A DNA stretch of 64,000 nt, taken from contig RXJR01000004.1 of the NCBI GenBank assembly GCA_003963305.1, positions 494,562-558,561 on the forward strand, written 5' to 3'. A program made the translations under genes and the position numbers. Shown piece by piece: positions 1 through 8,356 of this stretch. Below the pieces are notes generated by a model. It was not told where the DNA came from. It ran no database searches and saw only the letters and a program-made list of their open reading frames with translations. This DNA comes from Candidatus Melainabacteria bacterium. Lineage in GTDB: Bacteria > Cyanobacteriota > Vampirovibrionia > Obscuribacterales > Obscuribacteraceae. Position 1 is the first letter of the stretch. Every line of letters begins with the position of its first letter.

Positions 1-75
1 GGCGACTGCACGAGTGAAGACCTAATGTCAGACTACGAGTTGCAGGAACGCGTTAAAGAAATGATTGCCAAATAA
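1..75 (+). CDS. C-terminal tail of an unidentified protein (partial)
   Basis: The first reading frame is open from the window edge to a TAA at 73-75 and encodes 24 residues that end in a charged helix-like stretch (ELQERVKEMIAK). The start lies outside the window. The tail has no recognisable motif and I do not assign a function. It could be a chance open frame, but the acidic and amphipathic composition looks coding. Confidence 0.4.
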   Translation, partial: GDCTSEDLMSDYELQERVKEMIAK

Positions 76-89
76 AGCTCCGACAACTC

Positions 90-222
90 GAACGACGCCG
101 ATCATTAGTTGCAAGTCGACACCGATATTAGTTGCATGTCAGCGCCAACATTAGTTACACGGCCACACCAATATTAGTTGCAACGCACGCCGACATTGGT
201 TACAAGGCGACACCAACGGCCG
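90..222. repeat. Degenerate 23-bp tandem repeat
   Basis: Five imperfect units are anchored by ATTAGTT or ATTGGTT at 104, 127, 150, 173 and 195, so the period is 23, 23, 23 and 22 bp. Each unit also carries a GnCACC/GACGCC block. It fills the gap between the end of the partial gene and the 3' end of the J-domain gene. No coding potential is apparent. Confidence 0.6.
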
Positions 223-291
223 TGGCGCGGCACGCCGATAGCGTAATCGCCGTGACAGCAAGGCACCAAATTCGATACTACCGGCTGGAAG

Positions 292-990
292 CTAACTCAA
301 AACAGCTGGCAGGTTAGCCACTTCATTGACCTTCTTCTCGCTGGCGCCTGGACCTTCAAGAATCTGAGTCTTGGACAACTGATCGGTCAAGTAGTCGAGC
401 CCGATTCCGGTGATCATAAACACACGCTCGCCGGTTTCGATGTAGCGCTTCTCACGCAAGTACCACAAAGCAAACTCGATTTCGATAATGCTATCCAACT
501 GCAAACAGTCCATTAGCATCTTTCCGGAAGCACCGCCTGACGCTGGTTTCTTTTTGCGGGCAGCCAGAAGAACCTGCAGAATAGCCAGACGCAACTCAAT
601 TTCGTTCCACGAGATTCCGGCTTTGACCATAGTAGGCAACGCGTCTCGCCCGAACTCGTTTACCTTAGGCTGCGCTTTGTGTTGCGTCCCACCCCGGGTC
701 TGTTCCTGAGCGCCGAGAGACATGTCGTAAGCGGCTCGCTTACCTTCATCAGAAAGGGTTTTCCATGCTTCGGTGATGATCCTGAATTTTTCAGCATCGC
801 CAGTCTCACCATTGTCTGGGTGATACTGAGCAGCCAAAAATCTATAGGCGTAACGAATAATGGTGACGTGCGCATCACGATCTACATGCAAAAGTTGATA
901 AAGGCTCAACTCTGCTGGTTCTGCTGGACCTCCGTTACCTGGCGGAGGCGCACCCTGTGGTTTGGGCTGAGGAGGCGGGTTCCACGACAT
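292..990 (-). CDS. J-domain (DnaJ-like) protein
   Basis: A 232-residue protein. After a Pro/Gly-rich N-terminus, residues of about 28-95 form a J-domain: LYQLLHVDRDA, then helix III with the HPD motif (QYHPDNGET) and the closing KTLSDEGKRAAYD. The J-domain stimulates the ATPase of DnaK/Hsp70. There is no G/F region, zinc finger or DnaJ C-terminal domain. The second half (about 110-232) is predicted helical and resembles a winged-helix fold, but I cannot name it. It starts 3 nt after the stop of the acyl-CoA dehydrogenase gene on the same strand, so the two are probably cotranscribed. This is probably a specialised co-chaperone rather than the general DnaJ. Confidence 0.85.
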   Translation of the reverse strand: MSWNPPPQPKPQGAPPPGNGGPAEPAELSLYQLLHVDRDAHVTIIRYAYRFLAAQYHPDNGETGDAEKFRIITEAWKTLSDEGKRAAYDMSLGAQEQTRGGTQHKAQPKVNEFGRDALPTMVKAGISWNEIELRLAILQVLLAARKKKPASGGASGKMLMDCLQLDSIIEIEFALWYLREKRYIETGERVFMITGIGLDYLTDQLSKTQILEGPGASEKKVNEVANLPAVLS

Positions 991-993
991 AAT

Positions 994-2172
994 TTACATT
1001 CCCTTTAATACTTGGTTAGCAATCACAATTCTTTGTACCTCGGAGGTTCCTTCATATATCTCCGTAATTTTTGCATCGCGCATATAGCGTTCAACAGGAT
1101 AATCAGTGACGTAGCCATATCCGCCGAAGATCTGAACACACTTGACGGTACTGCGCATCGCCACCTCAGAGGCATAAAGCTTGGCATGGGCAGCTTCTTT
1201 CGTAAATTTCAGACCGCGATCTTGTGCCAGACTGGCATGATAGGTCAAAAGTCGAGCGGCATCAATTTCGGTTTGCATCTCAGCAAGCATGAATTGAATG
1301 GCCTGAAATTGATTGATCGTCTTGCCGAAAGCAACGCGCTCTTTTGAATATTTGAAGGCATGATCCCACGCCCCCTGCGCAATTCCCACAGCCTGGGAGG
1401 CGATGCCGATTCTTCCGCCGTCTAAGGTTGACATAGCGACTTTGAACCCTTCACCGATTGAGCCAAGCATATTAGCTGCAGGCACACGGGCATCTTCAAA
1501 CATAATCTGGCATGTTGAAGAACCCTTGATTCCCAATTTATCCTCGAGCTTGCCGAAAGTAAAACCTGGAGTGCCCTTTTCGACAACTATTGCCACGAGC
1601 CCTTTGTGCTTCAGGCTCGCATCAGTTTGAGCAATAACCAGATAATAATCAGCTTCGACTCCGTTGGTGATCCAATTTTTTGAGCCATTTAAAATGAAGT
1701 GATCGCCGTCTAAAACAGCGGTACATCTTGCAGCTGCAGCGTCTGAACCCGACCCTGGTTCAGATAACGCAAAGGCACCTAATTTTTTGCCCTGGCACAT
1801 CGGCACAAGAAAACGCTCTCTCTGCTCTTCGTTGCCAAACATGTAAATTGGCTTTGCTGTTAAGGAGACATGTGCGGAATAAACAACAGAGGTGGTAGCG
1901 CACACTTTAGCCAGTTCCTCTACAACAATGCTGTAGCAAAGAGAATCGAGGCCGGAGCCGCCATATTTTTCGGGAAAAGGCAAACCACAAACATCTGATG
2001 CGCCAAGCAACTCCCAGTTTTCACGGGGAAAACGATGGTCTCTATCTATTTCCGCCGCTCTCGGTGCAAATTCTTTCTGAGCGATTTCTCGAATTGTGTC
2101 TCGAATTAACAGCTGTTCTTCCGTATATTCGAAAGTAAGCGGCTGGTCTTTGAGCGATGTCGCAGTTGCCAT
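994..2172 (-). CDS. Acyl-CoA dehydrogenase
   Basis: A 392-residue FAD enzyme of normal family length that oxidises acyl-CoA to trans-2-enoyl-CoA and passes electrons to ETF. The FAD/substrate signature AFALSEPGSGSDA lies near residues 133-145. The catalytic base is the Glu in the C-terminal EIYEGTSEVQR motif, which follows GGYGYVTDYPVERYMRD. The short-chain/butyryl-CoA type is the best guess from the motifs; exact chain length cannot be read. No ETF or thiolase gene lies nearby. The J-domain gene follows on the same strand. Confidence 0.93.
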   Translation of the reverse strand: MATATSLKDQPLTFEYTEEQLLIRDTIREIAQKEFAPRAAEIDRDHRFPRENWELLGASDVCGLPFPEKYGGSGLDSLCYSIVVEELAKVCATTSVVYSAHVSLTAKPIYMFGNEEQRERFLVPMCQGKKLGAFALSEPGSGSDAAAARCTAVLDGDHFILNGSKNWITNGVEADYYLVIAQTDASLKHKGLVAIVVEKGTPGFTFGKLEDKLGIKGSSTCQIMFEDARVPAANMLGSIGEGFKVAMSTLDGGRIGIASQAVGIAQGAWDHAFKYSKERVAFGKTINQFQAIQFMLAEMQTEIDAARLLTYHASLAQDRGLKFTKEAAHAKLYASEVAMRSTVKCVQIFGGYGYVTDYPVERYMRDAKITEIYEGTSEVQRIVIANQVLKGM

Positions 2173-2289
2173 AGTCAGTCACGAACCTCATTGAATCGGC
2201 GCCGATAAGTTCTCAATCGAAGCCGGCACAGAGCTTTTATCAAAGCATGATCATAACATTCGCGCTCCTCATGTTTGTCTTCTCTTAGA

Positions 2290-2311
2290 GTGATTTGGAT
2301 GTGATTTGGAT
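2290..2311. repeat. Adjacent 11-bp direct repeat upstream of the diguanylate cyclase gene
   Basis: GTGATTTGGAT occurs twice head to tail (2290-2300 and 2301-2311) and is followed by GGATGGATA, in the divergent promoter region between the acyl-CoA dehydrogenase and the GGDEF gene. A regulator site is possible. No convincing -10/-35 pair was seen beside it. Confidence 0.4.
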
Positions 2312-2381
2312 GGATGGATACTCCTCTCTCAACCCTGTAAAATTGACGAGCAAGGCATGAAACCAGCAGGATTTGGAAAGC

Positions 2382-3854
2382 ATGGCAGAGTATAAAATCG
2401 TATTTGTAGATGAAGATCCAGTCGCCCACAGCCATCTAAAAAGTGAGCTAAAAGCAGCTGGCCATGAGATTTCGGCCTGTCGTGGAGGCTTCGACGCTCT
2501 TGACGAGCTGGGCTCGCAAGGGGCAGACATCGTGATAGCCTCGACTTCTTTGCAAGATCTGAGCGGATACCAACTATCGTGCTTGATTAAGTCGAACGAT
2601 CGCACGAGCAGACTTCCGATTGTATTAATAAAGGGCACTCCCGCTGAGCAAGATGAATTCTGGCGTATAGCGTCTCTACCTGATGCGCTGCTTGAACCGG
2701 AAGAACTTACCGACGTCAAAGCAGTGATCGAAATGCTAGAAGAGTTGATCAAGTCAGCCAAAGAACAGGGCTGGAAGACCAGCATGGTAAAAAACTTGCT
2801 GGTTCCCTCCCGAACCTTTTCCAGCCACAATTTGATCAACAGTTATGCCGGTCTGCTGGACGACCTGCTCATTGAGCGACTGGTGACCAGATTGACTCGC
2901 AGCATGACTGGACTTGTAGAACCAAGGAAACGCTTTGTAGACGCTTATTTCTCATCGATAAACCAACTTTTCAGCCCGGATGTACTTGGCATCGTGATTG
3001 CCAATCCAGATAGCCCCTGGGCTGCGTTTCAGTTAGCGCCCGGACTCAGCAAGGAAGCTTTCGATCAACTTGTGGCCAAAATAACCAAGCAACTTTCCGT
3101 ACCACGCGACCTTTCCATGGACGTTCGGGGAGAGTTCGAAGAAAACGGAAAAGGTTTAGGAGAGTTTGAGTTATTGCCGGTAGCTGGTGAAAAAACAGGC
3201 ATCGGGGCACTCATCTTTGCCTCATATCAAAAGAAGACTTTCAATGCCACTTCCAAAGCATTTATGAGCCAACTACAGCTGCAAATGCAACCTGTAATTC
3301 AACTGTTGCTCGCCAAGCAAGAAATCGAAGTGCTCCACTCGCGCGAAGCGTACCGGGCATCAATCGATCCGCTCACCGGTCTCTACAATTTGGAATTTCT
3401 TGTCGGCTTTCTCCAGCAACAACTGCTCTTCTCTTTTAGACAGAGACTGGCAGTCGGCATGGCGATCATCGACATCGATAATTTTGCGCAACTCAATGAC
3501 GAATTTGGATACGAAGTTGGTGATGTCGTCATTTCGACGATTGCTAACAGACTAATGAACATCACAAGATCAAGTGATTTGATTGCACGCTATGGCGGGG
3601 ACGAATTCGCAGTTGTCCTTCCAAACACTGAGATTGCAGGTGTAAAAGTATTGGCGGAAAAGGTTCGGCTTGAAGTCGAACAACTAGGCTTTGGTAAAAA
3701 CAGCGGAAAAAAAGGTCCTCAAGTAACAGTTAGCGTTGGTTGTGCTCATTTCAACATGGAAGATCTCAATCCAGAAACCATCTTGCGGGACGCAAAAATT
3801 GCCTTACAGAAAGCCAAAGAAGCTGGACGCAACTGCGTTTCAGTGTACGATTAA
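2382..3854 (+). CDS. Diguanylate cyclase with N-terminal degenerate receiver domain
   Basis: A 490-residue protein that should make c-di-GMP from two GTP. Residues 1-120 have a receiver-like fold (KIVFVDEDP start), but the usual phospho-acceptor Asp is replaced by Ser (VIASTSLQDLSG), so it is probably not phosphorylated. The middle (about 130-320) looks like a GAF-type sensor but is not diagnostic. The last 165 residues are a GGDEF domain with DPLTGLYN, the active-site RYGGDEF, and an inhibitory I-site RSSD exactly five residues before GGDEF, so both catalysis and product inhibition look intact. ATG 2382 is chosen because AGGA (2368-2371) sits 10 nt before it; an in-frame TTG at 2373 is too close. 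The gene end overlaps the convergent CobT gene by 4 nt. Confidence 0.9.
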   Translation: MAEYKIVFVDEDPVAHSHLKSELKAAGHEISACRGGFDALDELGSQGADIVIASTSLQDLSGYQLSCLIKSNDRTSRLPIVLIKGTPAEQDEFWRIASLPDALLEPEELTDVKAVIEMLEELIKSAKEQGWKTSMVKNLLVPSRTFSSHNLINSYAGLLDDLLIERLVTRLTRSMTGLVEPRKRFVDAYFSSINQLFSPDVLGIVIANPDSPWAAFQLAPGLSKEAFDQLVAKITKQLSVPRDLSMDVRGEFEENGKGLGEFELLPVAGEKTGIGALIFASYQKKTFNATSKAFMSQLQLQMQPVIQLLLAKQEIEVLHSREAYRASIDPLTGLYNLEFLVGFLQQQLLFSFRQRLAVGMAIIDIDNFAQLNDEFGYEVGDVVISTIANRLMNITRSSDLIARYGGDEFAVVLPNTEIAGVKVLAEKVRLEVEQLGFGKNSGKKGPQVTVSVGCAHFNMEDLNPETILRDAKIALQKAKEAGRNCVSVYD

Positions 3855-4966
3855 CTGATCGCCTCTGAGCAAGGATAGCGAACCATCTCGTCGTAGGACT
3901 GGTCGATAGCATTCATCATTGCTGTAGTATCGCCCTGCAAAGCGTTGTATGCAAGAACCATAGCAGCTCCTGCTCCTACGCCTTCCTTGACGTTGCCGCG
4001 CTCGTACAACTGCAAGCCCGGGTGCCTAGACAAATTGAAATCCGGACAGGCAGCCGCCATCGGAGCATCAATTTCCTCGCACAAATGAGGAACGCGGGCG
4101 TGCTCATCGAACGCTACCCACTTAGTGGTAACTATACCGATTGCACTGTCCTTAATTTGAATGTCGTACATGGGCGCGAAAGCCTTGCACAAAGCATAGA
4201 CGGCCAGCATTTGAGATCCGCCAGCCAGTATCACAGCTATGTGTTTACTGGCAGACAATGCCATCCCGGCAACAAATGGTTGCATTGGATCGCCAAGAGC
4301 AGCAAGGATTGCAATCGGATCTCCTTCTCCGGGCTGAAGAGAAGCGTTGCGCAAGCCCTCTTCCACCAACTCCAAACGCATATCGTGATTACAATTAGGG
4401 ATACTACCAGAGAGTGCCCGGCGAGCGTCATATCCAAGTGCAATCAGCACTCCGAGGGCAGTCGTAGTTCCACCAGGAACACATTCAGCCATGACAATAG
4501 AATCTGTTTCCCGGGACCGTTGAAGTCCAAACTCATAGCCCCGACTGAACAATGCACACACCAAATCAGGTGGCATTGCGCGTCCAGTCGAGATTGCCGC
4601 AGCGGGAGCGGTTCCTACGCCAAGAAAAGGAACCCGCGGCACCACAAAAGCACCACAATTCACTATATGTGGTATCAATCCGGCAAGGTTAAGACAAGCC
4701 CTTGTAATAACTACAGGAGACACGACGCCCAACGGGGAGACTGGTAACTTGTCGACCGATAAAGTATGACCAAATACAAGGGCTTCAGCGTCTGCAGCAG
4801 GTGTCAGCCGTCTGAATTCGGGCGTTGCACCAGCGGCGGAAATGCCTGCAACGTCGCTTGTTTCAGTGCTTCCCATCGACAAACAAAACTGGGTGCGAGC
4901 ATTCAGACGAAACAAGAGTTTTCGCATCTGCTCTTCACTATTTAAATACTGAATAAACTCAGTCAT
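3851..4966 (-). CDS. cobT: Nicotinate-nucleotide-dimethylbenzimidazole phosphoribosyltransferase-like protein (cyanobacterial/archaeal CobT type)
   Basis: A 371-residue protein matching the TIGR00303-type CobT family, which activates the lower-ligand base of cobalamin as its ribotide. Characteristic stretches are GSTETSDVAGISAAGATPEF near the N-terminus, the Gly-rich VPGGTTTALGVLIALGYDA in the middle, and LAGGSQMLAVYAL further on. It follows and overlaps the membrane-protein gene (stop 4959, start 4966), so the two are translationally coupled. No other cobalamin genes are in the window, so salvage rather than full synthesis is possible. The family name is firm; activity on dimethylbenzimidazole is inferred from the family only. 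Confidence 0.85.
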   Translation of the reverse strand: MTEFIQYLNSEEQMRKLLFRLNARTQFCLSMGSTETSDVAGISAAGATPEFRRLTPAADAEALVFGHTLSVDKLPVSPLGVVSPVVITRACLNLAGLIPHIVNCGAFVVPRVPFLGVGTAPAAAISTGRAMPPDLVCALFSRGYEFGLQRSRETDSIVMAECVPGGTTTALGVLIALGYDARRALSGSIPNCNHDMRLELVEEGLRNASLQPGEGDPIAILAALGDPMQPFVAGMALSASKHIAVILAGGSQMLAVYALCKAFAPMYDIQIKDSAIGIVTTKWVAFDEHARVPHLCEEIDAPMAAACPDFNLSRHPGLQLYERGNVKEGVGAGAAMVLAYNALQGDTTAMMNAIDQSYDEMVRYPCSEAIS

Positions 4967-5936
4967 TCAATATCTGCCGTCCTCGCATAAACTCACAAAT
5001 CGGAGCCAGTGTCAGGGTCCATACCACAGTGCTGGAGACAGCTCGCCAGATTTCCTGCACGACCGACATCCAACCCGCATTGACAAAGCCGGCGCTGATA
5101 GCGTTGCCTTGCAATATCTCGTCAGGAGATGTAATCAAAACACTCACACAGACGGACAACACAGTGATCACGCTAAGCGGAATCAAGCATTTCGCTGAAA
5201 TAAAGACGGTCCTTCTGGCCTGTTTAACGGGTTCGATATCAGAGACTGCCGACACTGAGATACCGACAAAACTGACCGTAGTAGTCACCAAACCAGAAAT
5301 AAGGCAGATCGCCTGCGCCGCCAAAGTCACACCTGCAGACAAACGAAGAGCGGAGTTCCCCAGCACAGCTGGCGAGGTGCACGCTAGCACGAGCATAGAT
5401 AGGAAAAACAAGCCGCACGGTCCTAACAAGAATATGGTCAAAGTCGACCAGAATTTTGCAAGAAAAAGCTTCTGAGTTCTCACGTGCTCCAGAGCCTGCT
5501 GCTGAACTCGCACCACACGAGACTTATCAAGCCTCTCTAACAAGAGCTCACGACGAGAGAATGTTTCAAGAGCCGCTGAATAAGCAGTGAGACGAACAAG
5601 CCAGGCCCCAAAACACCAGAACAAAAGCGGCACAGCAATAAACAGGGTCACTATGTAGACAGCCATTGCTTGCAGCAGCTGAGAAATTTCAACGGTTTTA
5701 CCAAACGTCGTTGCTACAAAAAGCGACGGTAAGATAATTGTCGCAAGTGAAGCCAACCACAAACACGCTGGAGTAATACACTGCCTGGCAAACGTCAGCG
5801 ACATGAAAAGCACGTTTCGCCACCACTGCTTACTTGCAAAACACTTGTATGGTGAAATTTGCTCTTCGGTGGTGAATGGCTCCGAAGACAGAGGCGGAGA
5901 CGAATCGGTCTCTAATTGTTGTTTTGGTTGATCCAC
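4959..5936 (-). CDS. Multi-pass membrane protein of unknown function
   Basis: About 325 residues. A polar N-terminal tail (Pro/Glu/Ser-rich, about 45 residues) is followed by roughly six hydrophobic segments in two groups separated by a charged, helical loop (LETFSRRELLLERLDKSRVV). I do not recognise the family. The start is set at GTG 5936 because a GAGGGGG ribosome-binding sequence precedes it; an in-frame ATG at 6008 adds 24 residues but lacks one and would overlap the divergent gene region. It overlaps cobT by 8 nt, so a link to cobamide or nucleotide transport can be imagined but nothing in the sequence shows it. Confidence 0.7.
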   Translation of the reverse strand: MDQPKQQLETDSSPPLSSEPFTTEEQISPYKCFASKQWWRNVLFMSLTFARQCITPACLWLASLATIILPSLFVATTFGKTVEISQLLQAMAVYIVTLFIAVPLLFWCFGAWLVRLTAYSAALETFSRRELLLERLDKSRVVRVQQQALEHVRTQKLFLAKFWSTLTIFLLGPCGLFFLSMLVLACTSPAVLGNSALRLSAGVTLAAQAICLISGLVTTTVSFVGISVSAVSDIEPVKQARRTVFISAKCLIPLSVITVLSVCVSVLITSPDEILQGNAISAGFVNAGWMSVVQEIWRAVSSTVVWTLTLAPICEFMRGRQILND

Positions 5937-6058
5937 GCCCCACCCCCTCTTCCGACTTATCTTCTCAAAAAAAACACGGCTACGGAAGAAATAGTTAAGT
6001 GGCAACATATGAGCCGACGAGAGTTGCCGCTATAATCCAAAAAACGGGGAGGGACGAA

Positions 6059-6529
6059 ATGCAGAGCGCATTGTGTTTTCTTACTACGTATCTCTCTTTG
6101 TTGCCGATTTTCTGCTTACTTCGTCCAGCTCATACTGAGCTGATTTCTAACCAAGAGTTGGTTCGCTTCTTTTACCAACACGAGAGAGACATTGGACATG
6201 TAGTAACCAATGTCAACTATTTCTCTTATATGTATCCAAAGCTAAGTCCAACCCAAGTGTTGAAAGAAAACTGTCAAGAAGCCCTGACATTGTCGGAACA
6301 ACTCGGCGTCAAAAAAATCACCCAAAAGGGCTTCTTCGGACGTGTCGGACTGGAAATGGATCGAACACCAACCGCAATCAAAGAAATCGTATGGAATCCG
6401 GGTGCATTCCACAGAAGATTAATTTGCCGGTATGACAAAAAATACGACGTCGTCAGTATCAGCGAAAATTGGGCGATCGTCACGACCCCGCTAACATTAA
6501 CCTCAACATCTCCAAAACCCAACCGTTGA
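6059..6529 (+). CDS. Small exported protein of unknown function ending in a repeat array
   Basis: A 156-residue protein. The start is ATG 6059, preceded by GGGGAGGG; the longer frame from GTG 5999 lacks such a site. Residues 1-25 form a hydrophobic signal-like segment (FLTTYLSLLPIFCLL). The rest has a weakly conserved look with no known motif. The stop codon lies inside the first unit of the 42-bp repeat array, and the repeats are open in a different plus-strand frame, so the original C-terminus may have been altered by repeat insertion or a frameshift. Confidence 0.6.
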   Translation: MQSALCFLTTYLSLLPIFCLLRPAHTELISNQELVRFFYQHERDIGHVVTNVNYFSYMYPKLSPTQVLKENCQEALTLSEQLGVKKITQKGFFGRVGLEMDRTPTAIKEIVWNPGAFHRRLICRYDKKYDVVSISENWAIVTTPLTLTSTSPKPNR

Positions 6530-6885
6530 CGGTTGACCAAACGGAAACCATTTCCAAAACCCAACCGTTATCGGTTGACTTAAACGGAAATCATTTCCAA
6601 AACCCAACCGTTATCGGTTGACTTAACGGAAACCATTTCCAAAACCCAACCGTTATCGGTTGACTTAACGGAAACCATTTCCAAAACCCAACCGTTATCG
6701 GTTGACTTAACGGAAACCATTTCCAAAATCAAACCGTTATCGGTTGACTTAACGGAAACCATTTCCAAAACCCAACCGTTATCGGTTGACTTAACGGAAA
6801 CCATTTCCAAAACCCAACCGTTGTCGGTTGACTTAACGGAAACCATTTCCAAAATCAAACCGTTATCGGTTGACTAACAACGATT
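6512..6885. repeat. Nine-unit 42-bp tandem repeat carrying an AACCG-N4-CGGTT palindrome
   Basis: Units begin (CCAAAA) at 6512, 6554, 6597, 6639, 6681, 6723, 6765, 6807 and 6849. The period is 42 bp except for one 43-bp unit with an extra A. Each unit holds AACCGTTATCGGTTGAC, an inverted repeat with a 4-nt loop. Units are near identical, with two variants (AAAACCCAAC and AAAATCAAAC). The same palindrome recurs singly at other intergenic sites in this window. Because 42 is divisible by three, several frames stay open through the array, which explains the apparent repetitive ORFs. Confidence 0.92.
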
Positions 6886-6898
6886 CCAAATAAATGAA

Positions 6899-6920
6899 AG
6901 CAGGAAGATGGCTTCCTGCT
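6899..6920. terminator. Probable bidirectional intrinsic terminator
   Basis: A perfect 9-bp stem AGCAGGAAG/CTTCCTGCT with loop ATGG is followed by TTTG on the plus strand and by a T-rich stretch (TTTCATTTATTT) on the minus strand. It sits between the repeat array and the 3' end of the convergent gene at 7049. Confidence 0.65.
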
Positions 6921-7048
6921 TTTGAGGATTCTTACCCAGATCCGGCTCAGTACCTCTTTAATTTGAGGTTCCCCAAGTCTTGCCTGGGCTGTTTTTGGGG
7001 CCTAATTGCACCAAGCACAATTCTTTCGAATCGGGCACAACCAGGCGC

Positions 7049-8356
7049 CTACACAGCTTTGACTTCGGATGGTTTTCTGCTGTACTCCATGTTGCCGAAA
7101 CGCTTCGCCAGTTCCTTAAAGGCCATGCCTTCGATGACGTCTGCCGGCAATTCACCGATCAGACCAACAACCTCCTTCTCAACGAACACTCTCTTATTCG
7201 CTTGAATTGGTTTGGCGCCGGCCTTCGGTCGCACAATCACCGCGCCAGCGATATCATCTCCGGCAAATCGATCAATTCCTGCACCGTTAGGACCATTTCC
7301 AGCATTCTTCCAGCGCGGCACGTCGATTGCCTTATAAGTCATTTCAACCTTTACCGTCTCGCCATTGGGACTGAGAAAAGTTCCATCAGGTCGCAACTTA
7401 CTCTTCGGATACTCCTGTCTGTCTACTCCAACCAGAATATTTCCCGGCTTGCTCATCGGGGTTTTGATAATCAATCCCTCACGACTGAAGAAAAAGATTA
7501 CGCCATCACCAGGCAATTCAGGCAATCGATTCTGAAGCTGAGTCAATATCGAGTTTTGTTCGACGAGACGATCCAGCCGTTTATCCTGGTTGGAATTTAT
7601 ACGAGAAATTTTCTCTTCTAAATGATCTCGAACTTTCGCAATACGAGCGACATAGTCAAAAGGTTCCACTAAGTTGACCTGAGGCAGATCACCTGCGCCT
7701 CCTTTTTCGAGATTTTTGACTGCTCTAACCATCAACTCCAGATCAACAGCCAGGTGACGCGCAGCTCTTGCATGTTCTTGAGAATCAGCCAGATCAGATA
7801 AATGCTTTGATATCGCAACAGCGTAATCTCGAAGACAACGAACAGTTTGCGCATATTTTGTTGGTCCTGCCGCATCTGCAGCAATCTGCGCTTTCGCCAG
7901 CCGCGCCTCTGCTATCTCAATGGTGCGAAGTCGAGTTTCTTCGTCGAGATAGCGACCGCTTTCTGCGGCCCGTTTGCTGTTTTGTGCGAATTTCAATTCG
8001 CTTTCAGCTCGCCATGGTTCTATGTTTCGAAGGGCGGCACTGCGTGAATTCGCAAGCCGAAACTCGTACACAAATTCATCAAGCGTCTCATGAGAAGATG
8101 ATTTCTTCGCAGCTTCGCCTCTGACGTCGATCGCGCTATCGGCTGGCGGCGCGAAGTTCGTCTCGCCAAGCGCAATTCTATCTACAGCGGGTCTGACAAC
8201 TCGTCGGACGAGCGGACTGGACTTCTGAATCGGTTTTAGCGGATCAAAAGGCAATTCTTTTCGACGGTCCAGGCGATCGAGAAGGTCTACTGTTTGATTC
8301 GCAAGGGATAGATTCTGACTCTGATAATCGCTTACTTGGGCTTGTTTTGTATGCAT
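7049..8356 (-). CDS. Hypothetical protein with central coiled coil
   Basis: About 435 residues; no family recognised. The N-terminal 90 residues are polar. Residues of about 100-290 are rich in Ala, Glu, Arg and Leu with heptad-like spacing (predicted coiled coil). The C-terminal 140 residues look globular and beta-rich (VIFFFSREGLIIKTPMSKPG, then GNILVGVDRQEYP). No signal peptide or membrane segment is seen, so it is probably cytoplasmic. ATG 8356 is preferred over the TTG at 8368. It stands alone, with convergent and divergent neighbours. Confidence 0.65.
   Translation of the reverse strand: MHTKQAQVSDYQSQNLSLANQTVDLLDRLDRRKELPFDPLKPIQKSSPLVRRVVRPAVDRIALGETNFAPPADSAIDVRGEAAKKSSSHETLDEFVYEFRLANSRSAALRNIEPWRAESELKFAQNSKRAAESGRYLDEETRLRTIEIAEARLAKAQIAADAAGPTKYAQTVRCLRDYAVAISKHLSDLADSQEHARAARHLAVDLELMVRAVKNLEKGGAGDLPQVNLVEPFDYVARIAKVRDHLEEKISRINSNQDKRLDRLVEQNSILTQLQNRLPELPGDGVIFFFSREGLIIKTPMSKPGNILVGVDRQEYPKSKLRPDGTFLSPNGETVKVEMTYKAIDVPRWKNAGNGPNGAGIDRFAGDDIAGAVIVRPKAGAKPIQANKRVFVEKEVVGLIGELPADVIEGMAFKELAKRFGNMEYSRKPSEVKAV

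Noticed and set aside
90-222. CRISPR array
   Set aside because: The 23-bp units are continuous and degenerate, with no unique spacers between constant repeats.
4022-4747. Plus-strand ORF of 241 codons opposite cobT
   Set aside because: It lies entirely antisense to a well-conserved gene and its translation is Arg/His/Ser-rich with no motif.
6031-6036. TATAAT box before the 6059 gene
   Set aside because: There is no fitting -35 hexamer 16-18 bp upstream; it may be a chance match.
6580-6858. Minus-strand ORF of 14-residue repeats (MVSVKSTDNGWVLE-like)
   Set aside because: It arises because the 42-bp repeat unit is divisible by three. No ribosome-binding site was seen, and the same palindrome occurs in non-coding places.
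6512-6885. CRISPR array
   Set aside because: Whole 42-bp units are repeated with no variable spacer, and no cas genes are near.
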